A stretch of 64,000 nt of DNA from Pararhodobacter zhoushanensis (GCF_003990445.1 NZ_REEZ01000001.1:872358-936357); one strand, 5' to 3'. Shown: positions 1-9,005, counted from the first letter of the stretch. Translations and numbers: made by a program. Notes: a model not told the origin generated them from the letters alone.

Positions 1-1
1 G

Positions 2-658
2 ACGACGCTGGTGATCCTGTTCGTCGGGTTCCTGTTTGCCGAACGGCTGTGGTTCAACACCAAGCTGGAAAACCTGTTGCACGACAAGGCGCAGGCGCAG
101 CGGGTGGGGCGGATCATCCATTCCATCGTGCGCCGGGTGAACCACTATCTGCTGGTGAAAACCGGCGTCAGCCTGGCGACGGCGCTGGCGGTCTATGTGC
201 TGATGGAAGGCTTCGGGCTGGACTTCGCCGGGCCGATGGCCGTGCTGACCTTCGTGCTGAACTATATCCCCTCGGTCGGGTCGATCATCGCGACGATCAT
301 TCTGGGGCTGATCACGCTCATTCAGGTGAACGACCCCGCCACGGCGCTGCTGGTCTTCGTGATCGCCGGGATGATCCAGTTCGTTTTGGGGTCGGTGATC
401 GACCCGATGCTGATGGGCAAGGCGCTGAGGGTGTCATCCTTCGGCATCATCATCTCGCTGGCTTTCTGGGGCGCGCTGTGGGGCATCCCGGGCATGTTCC
501 TCGCGGTGCCGATCATGGTGGCGGCGATGATCGTGTGCTCGCATATCCCCTCGGCCCGTCCGGTCGCGGTGCTGCTCTCGCGCGAGGGGCTGCCCGAGAT
601 CGAAGAAATGGGATCGGTCGCCGGAGTCGAACCGGTGGTGCGGCAGGCGGCAGAGTGA
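2..658 (+). CDS. AI-2E family transporter, C-terminal part
   Basis: The reading frame is open from the left edge, so the N-terminus lies outside the window; 218 residues remain. The visible part has several hydrophobic helices and family-like motifs: NYIPSVGSI about residue 86, a P/G-rich loop near ALRVSSFGIII, and WGIPGMFLAVPIM near the end. These are typical of the C-terminal half of AI-2E/PerM family inner-membrane proteins, which act as exporters or ion antiporters of varied substrate. The substrate here cannot be told. A GTG inside the frame at 11 is probably not the true start. Confidence 0.85.
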   Translation, partial: TTLVILFVGFLFAERLWFNTKLENLLHDKAQAQRVGRIIHSIVRRVNHYLLVKTGVSLATALAVYVLMEGFGLDFAGPMAVLTFVLNYIPSVGSIIATIILGLITLIQVNDPATALLVFVIAGMIQFVLGSVIDPMLMGKALRVSSFGIIISLAFWGALWGIPGMFLAVPIMVAAMIVCSHIPSARPVAVLLSREGLPEIEEMGSVAGVEPVVRQAAE

Positions 659-816
659 GCGTCCCACGATGGGACAATTCTGCGGGTAAATGGTTTCAGG
701 GGGTTAGCCGGCGATGGTAACCTTTTGGCAACGGTTCTCGCCGTTCGTTGGCGCCTGCAGGCGCGGCCTCGAACCCATTAACAACCCCGCAACCTGTTTG
801 TGCCCTGATACGAGGT

Positions 817-1362
817 ATGCCTTCGTGTCGTCGCCCTCGATTGCCCGGCGCCACCCTCTTCTTCACCGTCAGGCTGGAAGAGCGTGGCAGCACGTTGCTG
901 GCCGACGAAGTCGCCCGGCTTCGCCTTGCGGTCGCAGCAACGCAGCGCGAACGCCCCTTCACCATCGACGCCTTTGTCGTGTTGCCCGACCACCTGCACT
1001 GCGTCTGGACCTTGCCTGCGCGCGACTCGGATTATTCGGTGCGGTGGGGCGCGATCAAGTCGCGGTTCACGCGGCAGCTGCGCGACGGATGTAGGGTGGG
1101 GTTCAACCCCACCGAGGCGCAGCGCATGGGAAAAGCGGTGGGGTGGAACCCCACCCTACGGCGCTCACGCTCGAAGATCGCCAAGGGCGACGCCGGGATC
1201 TGGCAACGGCGGTTCTGGGAGCACCACATCCGCGACGATGCGGATTACCACGCGCATCTGTCGTATTGCTGGAACAATCCGGTGAAGCATGGGCTGGTCG
1301 GACAACCGGAAGAATGGCCGTTCTCGTCAATTCACCGGGATCGGGCCCGCGGTCAAGCGTAG
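817..1362 (+). CDS. REP-associated tyrosine transposase (RAYT), interrupted in frame by its own REP pair
   Basis: Y1/HUH single-strand transposase of the RAYT class, which are domesticated relatives of IS200/IS605 enzymes that act on REP hairpins. The HUH-type motif is seen in VVLPDHLHCVW (about residues 54-64) and the likely catalytic tyrosine in LSYCWNNPVKHG near the C-terminus; IWQRRFWEHHIRD is the conserved block between them. I chose ATG 817, with GAGG just upstream, over an upstream TTG at 748. Between the SRFTRQL helix and the IWQRRFWEHH block sits a 23-codon insertion that is exactly a REP pair (1091-1159). The frame stays open, so the protein may be intact but carries VGFNPT/VGWNPT segments in a variable loop. 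The TAG stop is supplied by a second REP pair. Compare the second RAYT at 45322-45804, which lacks the insertion. Confidence 0.88.
   Translation: MPSCRRPRLPGATLFFTVRLEERGSTLLADEVARLRLAVAATQRERPFTIDAFVVLPDHLHCVWTLPARDSDYSVRWGAIKSRFTRQLRDGCRVGFNPTEAQRMGKAVGWNPTLRRSRSKIAKGDAGIWQRRFWEHHIRDDADYHAHLSYCWNNPVKHGLVGQPEEWPFSSIHRDRARGQA
1091..1159. repeat. REP pair (inverted) inserted inside the RAYT gene
   Basis: Two 23-bp palindromic units, 1091-1113 and 1137-1159, face each other across a 23-bp spacer. Each starts (or, inverted, ends) with GTAGGGTGGGGTT and folds on itself through GGTGGGGTT/AACCCCACC. The total length is 69 bp, a multiple of three, without stop codons in the RAYT frame. The units nearly match the pair at 1359-1424. 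Confidence 0.9.
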
Positions 1363-1424
1363 GGTGGGGTTTCACCCCACCCCCACTCACGCAAGCGCAA
1401 AGGTGGGGTGAAACCCCACCCTAC
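1359..1424. repeat. REP pair between RAYT and lepA
   Basis: Inverted pair of 23-bp units (1359-1381 and 1402-1424) with a 20-bp spacer, each containing GTAGGGTGGGG and the self-complementary GGTGGGGTTTCACCCCACC core. The left unit's GTAG gives the RAYT stop codon (TAG 1360-1362). The right unit ends 5 bp before the lepA stop codon on the opposite strand, so the pair could also end both convergent transcripts. Confidence 0.9.
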
Positions 1425-1429
1425 GCCGC

Positions 1430-3229
1430 TCAATCATCCATCTTCAACGCCGCAATAAACGCCGTCTGCGGGATCTCGACCTTGCCGAATTGCCGCATCT
1501 TCTTCTTGCCGGCCTTCTGCTTCTCGAGCAGCTTTTTCTTCCGCGTCACGTCGCCGCCATAGCATTTCGCCGTCACGTCCTTGCGCATCGCCGACAGGGT
1601 CTCGCGGGCGATCACCCGGCCACCGATGGCTGCCTGAATCGGGATCTTGAACATGTGCCGGGGGATCAGATCCTTGAGCTTTTCCACCATCGCGCGCCCG
1701 CGCATCTCGGCACGGTCGCGGTGGACCATCATCGACAGCGCATCGACCGGCTCGTCATTCACCAGGATCGACATCTTAACCAGATGATCCTCGCGGTACT
1801 CGGTCAGCGTGTAGTCGAAGCTGGCGTAGCCCTTGGTGATCGATTTCAGCCGGTCGTAGAAGTCAAAGACCACCTCGTTCAGCGGCAGGTCATATTCGAC
1901 CATGGCGCGCGCGCCGGCATAGGTCAGGTTCAGCTGGATGCCCCGGCGGTCCTGACACAGCTTGAGCACATCGCCCAGATACTCATCCGGCACCATGATC
2001 GTCGCCTTGATGCGCGGCTCTTCGATATGATCGACATAGGTCAGGTCGGGCATATCGGCGGGGTTGTGCAGATCCTGCTGCGTGCCGTCGCGCATGAAGA
2101 CGTGGTAGACCACGCTGGGCGCGGTGGTGATCAGGTCTAGGTCATATTCCCGCTCCAACCGGTCGCGGATCACCTCAAGATGCAACAGCCCCAGGAACCC
2201 GCAGCGGAACCCGAAGCCCAGCGCGGCCGAGGTTTCCATTTCCGAGCTGAAGCTGGCATCGTTGAGCTGCAGCTTCTCAATCGCCTGACGCAGATCGTCG
2301 AAATCATTGGCATCGACCGGGAACAACCCGCAGAACACCACGGGTTGCGCGGGTTTGAAGCCCGGCAGCGGGGTCTCGCAGCCCTTCTTCTCGGTGGTGA
2401 TCGTGTCGCCGACGCGGGTGTCGCGCACCTGCTTGATCGAGCCGGTCCAGATGCCGATCTCGCCCGGTCCCAGTTCGGCAATATCGACCATCTGCGGCTT
2501 GAGCACGGCCAGCTTGTCGACGCCGTAGACCGCGCCGGTTTGCATCATCTTGATGCGGTCGCCCTTGTGGATCACCCCGTCCATGACGCGGATCATGACG
2601 ACAACGCCGAGATAGCTGTCGTACCAGCTGTCAACCAGCATCGCCTTCAGCGGCGCATTGCGGTCGCCCTTGGGGGCGGGCAGACGGGTGACGATGGCTT
2701 CCAGCACGTCGGGGATGCCCAGACCGGATTTCGCCGAGATCAGCACCGCGTCCTTGGCGTCCAGCCCGATCACGTCCTCGATCTGTTCCTTGACCCGCTC
2801 AGGCTCGGCCGCCGGCAGGTCGACCTTGTTGAGCACCGGGACAATCTCGTGGCCTGCGTCCAGCGCGTGATACACATTGGCCAGCGTCTGCGCTTCGACA
2901 CCCTGCGAGGCATCGACGACCAGCAGTGAGCCCTCAACGGCGCGCATTGAGCGGCTGACCTCATAGGCAAAGTCGACGTGGCCGGGGGTGTCGATCAGGT
3001 TCAGGATATAGGTCTTGCCATCCTTGGCCGGATATTCGATCCGCACCGAGTTGGCCTTGATGGTGATCCCGCGCTCGCGCTCGATATCCATCGTATCGAG
3101 CATCTGCGCCTTCATGTCCCGCTCGGCGACTGTCCCAGTGAGCTGGATCAGCCGGTCGGCAAGCGTGGATTTACCGTGGTCGATGTGCGCCACGATGGAG
3201 AAATTGCGGATTCTGTCAAGGTCGGTCAT
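1430..3229 (-). CDS. lepA: Elongation factor 4 (back-translocating GTPase LepA)
   Basis: 599 residues, the full length of the family. LepA is a ribosome-binding translational GTPase related to EF-G that acts on stalled or mistranslocated ribosomes. G motifs are clear: AHIDHGKST (about 15-23), RGIT switch I (about 54), DTPGHVDF (about 81-88) and NKVD (about 135). The C-terminal half has the LepA-specific domain with [14 protein letters not shown] and ends in a Lys/Arg-rich tail with [16 protein letters not shown]. Start is ATG at 3229. It is convergent with the RAYT gene, with a REP pair between. Confidence 0.98.
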   Translation of the reverse strand: MTDLDRIRNFSIVAHIDHGKSTLADRLIQLTGTVAERDMKAQMLDTMDIERERGITIKANSVRIEYPAKDGKTYILNLIDTPGHVDFAYEVSRSMRAVEGSLLVVDASQGVEAQTLANVYHALDAGHEIVPVLNKVDLPAAEPERVKEQIEDVIGLDAKDAVLISAKSGLGIPDVLEAIVTRLPAPKGDRNAPLKAMLVDSWYDSYLGVVVMIRVMDGVIHKGDRIKMMQTGAVYGVDKLAVLKPQMVDIAELGPGEIGIWTGSIKQVRDTRVGDTITTEKKGCETPLPGFKPAQPVVFCGLFPVDANDFDDLRQAIEKLQLNDASFSSEMETSAALGFGFRCGFLGLLHLEVIRDRLEREYDLDLITTAPSVVYHVFMRDGTQQDLHNPADMPDLTYVDHIEEPRIKATIMVPDEYLGDVLKLCQDRRGIQLNLTYAGARAMVEYDLPLNEVVFDFYDRLKSITKGYASFDYTLTEYREDHLVKMSILVNDEPVDALSMMVHRDRAEMRGRAMVEKLKDLIPRHMFKIPIQAAIGGRVIARETLSAMRKDVTAKCYGGDVTRKKKLLEKQKAGKKKMRQFGKVEIPQTAFIAALKMDD

Positions 3230-3284
3230 GGCCGCATATGAGCAGGTTTGCTTGGCCCGTCAATGCCTGCCTCACCTTGTCAGG

Positions 3285-3375
3285 AAATACTCACGGGGGG
3301 ATTTTCAAGGGGGGCCCGTGGGTCCCCCTTGAAGCAGGGGGCCCGGGGGGCGGCAGCCCCCCGGCACCAACAGGC
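3285..3375. repeat. Mosaic intergenic repeat, copy a
   Basis: Begins with AAATACTC followed by CACGGGGGGATTTTCAAG. It contains the inverted repeat TTCAAGGGGG/CCCCCTTGAA (3304-3313 with 3324-3333) and a GGGGGGC/GCCCCCC hairpin near 3350. The first 28 bases nearly match, in inverse orientation, the copy at 23300-23348. It fills the gap between lepA and the enolase-superfamily gene and may act as a terminator for the latter. Confidence 0.75.
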
Positions 3376-4527
3376 TCACAGCCCCTGCGCCATCGTCCCA
3401 TGGTACAGTTTGGCATAGGCGGTCTGCGCGCCCTCTCCCGCATCCTGATAGATCGCCTGCTCCAGCCACGCCGGATTGACCTCCACCCCCCAGCCCGGTG
3501 CTTCGCTCACGCGCAGATGTCCGGCCTCGACCGCAAAAGGGTCGCCCAGAAACAGATCGCGCTGCCACGGGTAGTAGTCGTCGCCCTCGATCGAGAATTC
3601 CAGATACTTGCCGGCATTCGGGATCGCCCGCAGCAAATGCATCGTCACCATGGTCACCAGCCCCAGATTGGCCGCGTGGGGCGTCACCGGTACGCCCGCC
3701 GTCGCGGCCAGACCGCAGACGTGGAGCGTCTTGGTCAGCCCGCCCAGATACATCACGTCCGGCTGGATCACATCGACGGTCTTCTGCGCGATCATGCGGG
3801 CGAAGCTGGACACCTCGACATCCTGCTCGCCGCCCGCCACGTCGATCTCCAGCGCGGCAGTGACGCGGGCGGTGGCGATGTGGTCCCACCATGGCACCGG
3901 CTCTTCATAATGCCCGACGCCGTGGTCTTGCAGCATCCGGCCCACCGCGATGGCCCGCGCGACCGAAAAGCCCGAGTTCGCATCGACCAGCGTCTCAAGC
4001 CCCCTGAGCGCGCCGGTCACCGCCGGGATGATCTCTTCCGTCCGGCCCGGCCATTGGTCCACGTCCTGACCGCACTCGGCCCCGATACGGAATTTGGCAG
4101 CCGTGAACCCCTGCTCGGCGCAGATCCGGGTCAGGCGCTCGGCCTCTTCCTGCGCCGTCAGGTCGCGGCGCATCGAGCTGGCATAGGCGCGCACCAGCCC
4201 GGCGCTGCCGCCGATCAGCGCCGCCACCGGCAGGCCCGCGCGCTTGCCCGCCATGTCCCACAGCGCCGTGTCCAGCCCGGCCAACGCGCGGTTACGGTAG
4301 CTGCCGGGAAATTTGTGCTCGGCCCGTTCGATCCGGGCCAGCAGGGCGGGGATCTCGGTGCATTCCTGCCCCAGCGCCCAGGGCGCGATCTGGCGGTGAA
4401 AGACGGCGGCGGTGATGTCGGCGTTATAGGTCGCGGTCTGGCCCCAGCCGATGGTGCCATCCTCGGCCGTGGCTTTGACGAAACAGACGAATTCGTTGTG
4501 AAAAGTCTCAAGCCGGGTCAGGCGCAT
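3376..4527 (-). CDS. Mandelate racemase/muconate lactonizing enzyme family protein
   Basis: Enolase-superfamily enzyme of 383 residues, which removes a proton alpha to a carboxylate. Visible elements: capping domain at the N-terminus (GWGQTATYNAD); AKFRIG at about 154 (second-strand lysine); metal ligands in VDANSGF, YEEP and GGEQ; then DVIQPDVMYLGG and the PHAANLGL histidine. An Asp/His pair on strands 6-7 suggests the mandelate racemase subgroup, which includes sugar-acid dehydratases and racemases. The substrate is not predictable from neighbours, which are unrelated. Monocistronic; it ends against a repeat. Confidence 0.85.
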   Translation of the reverse strand: MRLTRLETFHNEFVCFVKATAEDGTIGWGQTATYNADITAAVFHRQIAPWALGQECTEIPALLARIERAEHKFPGSYRNRALAGLDTALWDMAGKRAGLPVAALIGGSAGLVRAYASSMRRDLTAQEEAERLTRICAEQGFTAAKFRIGAECGQDVDQWPGRTEEIIPAVTGALRGLETLVDANSGFSVARAIAVGRMLQDHGVGHYEEPVPWWDHIATARVTAALEIDVAGGEQDVEVSSFARMIAQKTVDVIQPDVMYLGGLTKTLHVCGLAATAGVPVTPHAANLGLVTMVTMHLLRAIPNAGKYLEFSIEGDDYYPWQRDLFLGDPFAVEAGHLRVSEAPGWGVEVNPAWLEQAIYQDAGEGAQTAYAKLYHGTMAQGL

Positions 4528-4594
4528 GGGATTTACCTAAGGTACAGGGGATTGAGGCGCAGGCTATCTCCCCAACCCTGCGCCGTCCACCGGC

Positions 4595-4912
4595 TCAGAT
4601 CCCCTGCCCGCCGGTTTGTGCCACCCAATGCGCCAGCCGTTCTTTGAGCAGCCGGTCACGCGACAGTGCCGGGGTCTCGGGGTCGAGCGCTTCGAGCACC
4701 TCAAACGTATACCCCTGCCCCGCCGCTGCCTGCAGCGCGGCGTTGGGGTGGCTGCCCTGCGAGAGCGTGAAGCGCAGGCGGTTCTCGATCTTGTCGAGCG
4801 TCGGACTGGCCCCGACCCAGACCCGCCCATCCGCGCGCAGGGCATAAATGCCCAGCTGCGGCTTGCGCTCGCGGTAATCGGTCTGGGCGGCTTTGCGCTG
4901 TTGGCGGTCCAT
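4595..4912 (-). CDS. GIY-YIG nuclease-like small protein
   Basis: 105 residues. GIYALR near residue 21, VWVGASPTLDKIENRLRF and the following Arg-rich helix resemble the reduced GIY-YIG fold proteins common in Rhodobacterales, rather than a complete UvrC- or homing-type nuclease. The second motif reads VWVG instead of YIG, so activity is uncertain. Start ATG 4912 is preceded by GGAG. It is divergent from the DUF2239 gene across a 34-bp palindrome and may share that control. Confidence 0.7.
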   Translation of the reverse strand: MDRQQRKAAQTDYRERKPQLGIYALRADGRVWVGASPTLDKIENRLRFTLSQGSHPNAALQAAAGQGYTFEVLEALDPETPALSRDRLLKERLAHWVAQTGGQGI

Positions 4913-4951
4913 GGCGGGTCTCCTTTGCGGCGGTCATAGCAGAGTCGCGGG

Positions 4952-4985
4952 CCTTGTCAATATTACCCGGGTAATATTGACAAGG
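4952..4985. promoter_or_regulatory. Perfect 34-bp palindrome overlapping two divergent -35 elements
   Basis: Perfect dyad centred on ACCCGGGT, flanked by AT-rich TAATATT and ending in TTGACAAGG. On the plus strand TTGACA (4977-4982) can serve as -35 with a weak -10 near 5001; on the minus strand TTGACA (complement of 4955-4960) pairs with TATGAC (complement of 4933-4938). A dimeric repressor bound here would cover both -35 boxes. The cognate regulator is not identified. Confidence 0.8.
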
Positions 4986-5011
4986 GTGCCGTGTTGGTGT
5001 TTGTACGTCCC

Positions 5012-5524
5012 ATGACCCATGTTACAGCCTTTCGCGGCCCCGACCGTATCGCCCATGGCCCGCTCGCGCAGGTCGCCCCCGTCGCTTTGGCGCAGGGCGC
5101 GCTGGAGGGTGCCGTGCAGGTGCTCGACGATGCGTCAGGCCGGATCGTGGATCTGGACCCGCGCGACTGGGACGGCACCCCGCCTACCCCGCGCCGGGGA
5201 CGGCCCAGGCTGGGGGTGATCCCGCGCGAGGTAACGCTGTTGCAGGCCGACTGGGACTGGCTGGCGACGCAGCGCGGCGGGGCTTCGGCCACGCTACGGC
5301 GGCTGGTGGCGGCGGCGCGCAAGGCCGAGGGCGGCGCGGCCCAGCGCCGCGATGCCATTTACCGCGCGATGCAGGTGCTGGGCGGCGACCGGCCGGGATT
5401 TGAAGAGGCGACACGCGCGCTTTATGCCGGGGATGCGGCGGGCGTGGCGGCACAAATTGCCGGATGGCCTGAAGACCTGCGCACCTATGTGCTGGAACGG
5501 ATCAGCGCCGCCGGGCTGGGTTAG
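5012..5524 (+). CDS. DUF2239 family protein
   Basis: 170 residues of unknown function. The family is recognised by an N-terminal TAFRGPDRIAHGPLA segment, the central basic GRPRLGVIPREVTLLQADWDWLATQ block and GGASATLRRLV. The start at ATG 5012 is preferred over an upstream GTG at 4991 because the protein begins at the family-conserved segment. No good Shine-Dalgarno is seen, and the predicted transcription start lies close to the ATG, so the mRNA may be leaderless (inference). The stop overlaps the convergent cyclo-ligase stop by 4 bp. Confidence 0.75.
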   Translation: MTHVTAFRGPDRIAHGPLAQVAPVALAQGALEGAVQVLDDASGRIVDLDPRDWDGTPPTPRRGRPRLGVIPREVTLLQADWDWLATQRGGASATLRRLVAAARKAEGGAAQRRDAIYRAMQVLGGDRPGFEEATRALYAGDAAGVAAQIAGWPEDLRTYVLERISAAGLG

Positions 5525-6075
5525 AACCGCCGCAGCCCGCCTTCGGTGACGATCCCGTCGAGCGGCTGGTCGTAGGCGTCAATCGGCACGTCGTAAGCTT
5601 CTTGCGCGTCAAAGGCAAAGCCCAGCGCGGTGACCGGCCCCGCGGCGCGCAGCCTGGCCAGCGTGCGGTCATAGAACCCGCCGCCATAGCCCAGCCGGTA
5701 GCCGCGTTTGTCAAAGGCGAGCATGGGCACGATCAGCACGCGCGGCGTCACCGCTATGCCCTCGGCGGGCACTTTCGCGCCGAAAGGCCCGTCCACCAGA
5801 GCGGTTTCCGGCGTCCACAGGTGGAAGTTCAGCGGCTGGCCCGCGCCGGGAATGACCGGCACGCAGACCGGACCGGGCAGCGAGGCCATCACCGGGACCG
5901 GGTCAATCTCGGTGCGGATCGGCAGATAGCCCGAGACCGTCACGGCACCGAACTCGGCCAGCGCCGCGCGCAGATGCGCTTGCGCGGCGGCATCCAGCCC
6001 CGTGCCAAACACCGCCTTGCGCGCGGCGAAGGCGCGTTTGCGCGCCTCGGTTTTGCTCAGATCGACGCTGTTCAC
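5521..6075 (-). CDS. 5-formyltetrahydrofolate cyclo-ligase
   Basis: ATP-dependent conversion of 5-formyl-THF to 5,10-methenyl-THF, salvaging folate for one-carbon metabolism (MTHFS/YgfA family). 184 residues is normal. Signatures: N-terminal basic KTEARKRAFAARK, the P-rich YLPIRTEIDP, and the phosphate-binding RLGYGGGFYDRTLA at about 127. Start is GTG 6075, overlapping the mgtE stop (GTGA), so the two are translationally coupled. Confidence 0.93.
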   Translation of the reverse strand: MNSVDLSKTEARKRAFAARKAVFGTGLDAAAQAHLRAALAEFGAVTVSGYLPIRTEIDPVPVMASLPGPVCVPVIPGAGQPLNFHLWTPETALVDGPFGAKVPAEGIAVTPRVLIVPMLAFDKRGYRLGYGGGFYDRTLARLRAAGPVTALGFAFDAQEAYDVPIDAYDQPLDGIVTEGGLRRF

Positions 6076-7502
6076 ACCAGCACCAGCGTGGCCAGCCCAA
6101 GGAACGAGAAGAAGCCGACCACATCCGTCATCGTGGTGACAAAGGTGCCCGATGCCAGCGCCGGGTCCAGCTTGAGGCGGCTCAGCACCAGCGGCACCAA
6201 CACCCCGGCCAGCGCCGCGACCACCAGATTGATCACCATCGCCGCCGCGATCACGACACCCAGCCAGATGTCGCGTCCATAGAGCGCCCAGGCGATGCCG
6301 CCCATGATCACAGCAAAGGCCAGCCCGTTGAAAAGACCGACAAAGATCTCACGCCGCACGACCCGCCCCGCGTTCGAGGGCGTCAGGTCCCGCGTTGCCA
6401 GCGCCCGCACGGCCACGGTCAGCGACTGCGTGCCCGCGTTGCCGCCCATCGAGGCCACGATCGGCATCAGCGCGGCCAGCGCCACGATCAGGGCGATCGT
6501 GCTCTCGAACATGCCGATCACCCCGGCGGCGATATTGGCCGACACAAGGTTCACTGCCAGCCACGGAAAGCGCTGGCGCAGCGTGTCCCAGACACCGTCC
6601 GACAGGCTGGATTCGTCGCCGACGCCGGCCATGCGCAGCATGTCCTCTTCGTGCTCTTCATCGAGCACGATCATCGCATCGTCGATGGTGATCGCACCGA
6701 CCAGCCGACCCGAGCCGTCAACCACCGGCGTGCTGATCAAGTGGTACTTGTTGAACATCAACGCCACCTCGCTCTGCTCTTCGGTGGCGATGACGGCGCG
6801 GAAACTGTCCTCGGTGATCGCGGCCATCAACACGTCGCGTTTGGCCGCCAGCACCCGGCCCAGCGTCGCATAGCCGGTCGGGCGGTGGCGTTCATCCACC
6901 AGAATGACGTGGTAGAACTGGTCGGGCAACCATTCGGCCGAGCGCAGATGGTCGATGGTCTGCCCCACGGTCCAGTCCTGCGGCACGGCCACGGTCTCGG
7001 ACTGCATGAGACGCCCCGCCGAGCCCTCAGGCCAGGCCAGCGAGCTTTCGACGGCAGCCCGGTCGTCGCTTTCCAGCGCGCCCAGAATGAAGGCCTGATC
7101 GTGGTCCTCCATGTCCTCGATGATGTCGACGACGTCATCGGTATCGAGCTCGCGCACGGCTTCGGCCAGCGCCTGCCGGGGCAGCGCGTCCATGACCTCT
7201 TCGCGCACGCCTTCTTCGAGCTCCGACAGCACGTCGCCGTCGATGCCTTCTGGATACAGCGTCACCAGCGCCTGACGCTGGCCGGCGCTGATCTGTTCCA
7301 GCATGTCGGAAATATCGGCCGGGTGCATCGGTTCGAGCGCGGCGGCAATCGCCTCGGCATCGCCCGCCTCGACGGCCTCGAGCACGGTATCGAACCGCTC
7401 CGAACTCAGGCTCTCCTCCTCGGACCGCGGATCCTGGGGCAGCGGGATGCCGGGCTCCGGGGTCTGGCGTGCGTTTTCGTCGTCGCGGTCAAACTCGGTC
7501 AT
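6072..7502 (-). CDS. mgtE: Magnesium transporter MgtE
   Basis: 476 residues. Mg2+ channel of the inner membrane. Order: acidic N-terminus; MgtE intracellular N domain with MHPADISDMLEQ (about 53); paired CBS domains (about 150-275); then five transmembrane helices with PIVASMGGNAGTQS, the selectivity-filter region, and a final helix ending VGFFSFLGLATLVLV. I chose ATG 7502, preceded by GGGAGG, rather than a longer upstream extension that runs into the guanine deaminase gene. First gene of a two-gene operon with the cyclo-ligase. Confidence 0.95.
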   Translation of the reverse strand: MTEFDRDDENARQTPEPGIPLPQDPRSEEESLSSERFDTVLEAVEAGDAEAIAAALEPMHPADISDMLEQISAGQRQALVTLYPEGIDGDVLSELEEGVREEVMDALPRQALAEAVRELDTDDVVDIIEDMEDHDQAFILGALESDDRAAVESSLAWPEGSAGRLMQSETVAVPQDWTVGQTIDHLRSAEWLPDQFYHVILVDERHRPTGYATLGRVLAAKRDVLMAAITEDSFRAVIATEEQSEVALMFNKYHLISTPVVDGSGRLVGAITIDDAMIVLDEEHEEDMLRMAGVGDESSLSDGVWDTLRQRFPWLAVNLVSANIAAGVIGMFESTIALIVALAALMPIVASMGGNAGTQSLTVAVRALATRDLTPSNAGRVVRREIFVGLFNGLAFAVIMGGIAWALYGRDIWLGVVIAAAMVINLVVAALAGVLVPLVLSRLKLDPALASGTFVTTMTDVVGFFSFLGLATLVLV

Positions 7503-7616
7503 CGCGCCCTCCCGGATTTTCTCTGTGAGCGCCCGGTGCCGAATCGCCCCGTGCCTCTGGTTGTTATGCGCAAACAGTCTTGCGATAAAGACTTGTCCGA
7601 TCTGTGAAAGCCCCCC

Positions 7617-8912
7617 ATGCCCGACCTGCTCCTTGGCCAGACCCTCACCTTTACCGATGACCCGTTTCTGAGCGGCCCCGACGCCGCGCAGCATGAGCGC
7701 AACGGTGCGGTGCTGATCGACGGCGGCCGCATTCAGGCGGTCGGCCCGGCGGAGGTGTTGCGCGCGCAGCATCCACAGGCGACGATCCACGACTATGGCA
7801 GCGCGCTGATTTCACCGGGGTTTATCGACGCCCACGCGCATTACCCACAGACCGGCATCATCGCCAGCTGGGGCAAGCGGCTGATTGACTGGCTCGACAC
7901 CTATACCTTCCCCGAAGAATCGCGCTTTGGCGATCCTGCCTATGCGGCCACGGCCGCCGAGACCTGCCTTGACCTGATGCTGGCGCAGGGCACGACGACC
8001 GTGTGCAGCTTTTGTACCATCCATCCTGAAAGCGTCGACGCGCTGTTTGCCGCCGCGCAGGCACGCGGCATGCGGGTGCTGGGCGGCAAGACATGCATGG
8101 ACCGCAACGCGCCCGACACGCTGCGCGACACGGCGCAGGCGGCCTATGACCAGTCCAAAACCCTGCTGAACCGCTGGCACGGGGTCGACCGGCTGTCCTA
8201 TGTGATCACCCCCCGCTTCGCGCCCACCTCGACGCCCGATCAGCTGGCGGCGCTGGGGGCGCTCTGGGCCGAGCATCCGTCGGCGCTGATGCAGACGCAT
8301 CTGAGCGAACAGCATGAGGAAATCGCCTGGGTCGGCGATCTTTTCCCGCAGGCGCGCGACTATCTCGACGTGTACGAAAGCTTCGGACTTCTGGGCCGGA
8401 ATGCTCTCTTTGGCCATGCGATTCACCTGACAGCACGCGAACGCGCCCGCCTGCGTGAGGTCGGCGCGGCGCTGGTGCATTGTCCGACCTCGAACGCCTT
8501 TATTGGCTCGGGCCTGTTCGACATGGCGGGTCTCAAGGCTGAGGGACAGCGCGTCGGGCTTGCCACCGACATCGGCGGCGGTTCCAGCTTTTCGATGCTG
8601 CGCACGATGGCGGCGGCCTATGAGATCGGCCAGCTTGGCGGCACCGCCCTGCACCCGGCGCAGCTGTGGTGGCTGGCAACGGCGGGCTCGGCTCAGGCGC
8701 TGGGACTGGGTGACACCATCGGCACGCTGAGGCCGGGGTTCGAGGCGGATCTGGCGATCATCAACCTCGCCTCAACCCCCGCCATCGCCCAACGCGCCGC
8801 GCGCGCCGAAAGCTTCTGGGAGGCGCTCTTTCCCACCCTCATGATGGGCGACGACCGGGCGATCACCGCCACCTGGGTGGCCGGCAAACCGACCCGCCCC
8901 TCTTTGCTCTGA
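7617..8912 (+). CDS. guaD: Guanine deaminase
   Basis: Amidohydrolase converting guanine to xanthine, in purine salvage and catabolism. 431 residues is typical. Metal site HAHYPQ (about 65-70), family motif WLDTYTFPEE (about 94-103), TCMDRNAPD (about 160), QTHLSE with the zinc histidine (about 224) and HCPTSN (about 287), then ATDIGGGSSFSML with the catalytic Asp. Divergent from mgtE with about 115 bp between starts. A mosaic repeat follows directly after the stop. Confidence 0.95.
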   Translation: MPDLLLGQTLTFTDDPFLSGPDAAQHERNGAVLIDGGRIQAVGPAEVLRAQHPQATIHDYGSALISPGFIDAHAHYPQTGIIASWGKRLIDWLDTYTFPEESRFGDPAYAATAAETCLDLMLAQGTTTVCSFCTIHPESVDALFAAAQARGMRVLGGKTCMDRNAPDTLRDTAQAAYDQSKTLLNRWHGVDRLSYVITPRFAPTSTPDQLAALGALWAEHPSALMQTHLSEQHEEIAWVGDLFPQARDYLDVYESFGLLGRNALFGHAIHLTARERARLREVGAALVHCPTSNAFIGSGLFDMAGLKAEGQRVGLATDIGGGSSFSMLRTMAAAYEIGQLGGTALHPAQLWWLATAGSAQALGLGDTIGTLRPGFEADLAIINLASTPAIAQRAARAESFWEALFPTLMMGDDRAITATWVAGKPTRPSLL

Positions 8913-9004
8913 AAATATCCCGGGGGGCGGGCCGGAACGGCCCGGTGGGGGGCAGCGCCCCCCGCGCGCGCCGAGCGGGGGCTCAATGCCCCCCGAGGCG
9001 CGCC
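8913..9004. repeat. Mosaic intergenic repeat, copy b
   Basis: Starts with AAATATCC one base after the guaD stop and continues with CGGGGGGCGG. It holds hairpins CGGGCCG/CGGCCCG, GGGGGGC/GCCCCCC and GGGGGCTC-AAT-GCCCCCC. The last module recurs in the copy at 36602-36703. It lies between convergent guaD and hisN and probably terminates both. Confidence 0.75.
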
Positions 9005-9005
9005 G

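Noticed and set aside
2180-2929. Long frame antisense to lepA, and many like it opposite other genes
   Set aside because: High-GC codon bias gives open antisense frames; composition rich in Arg/His/Gln with no domains.
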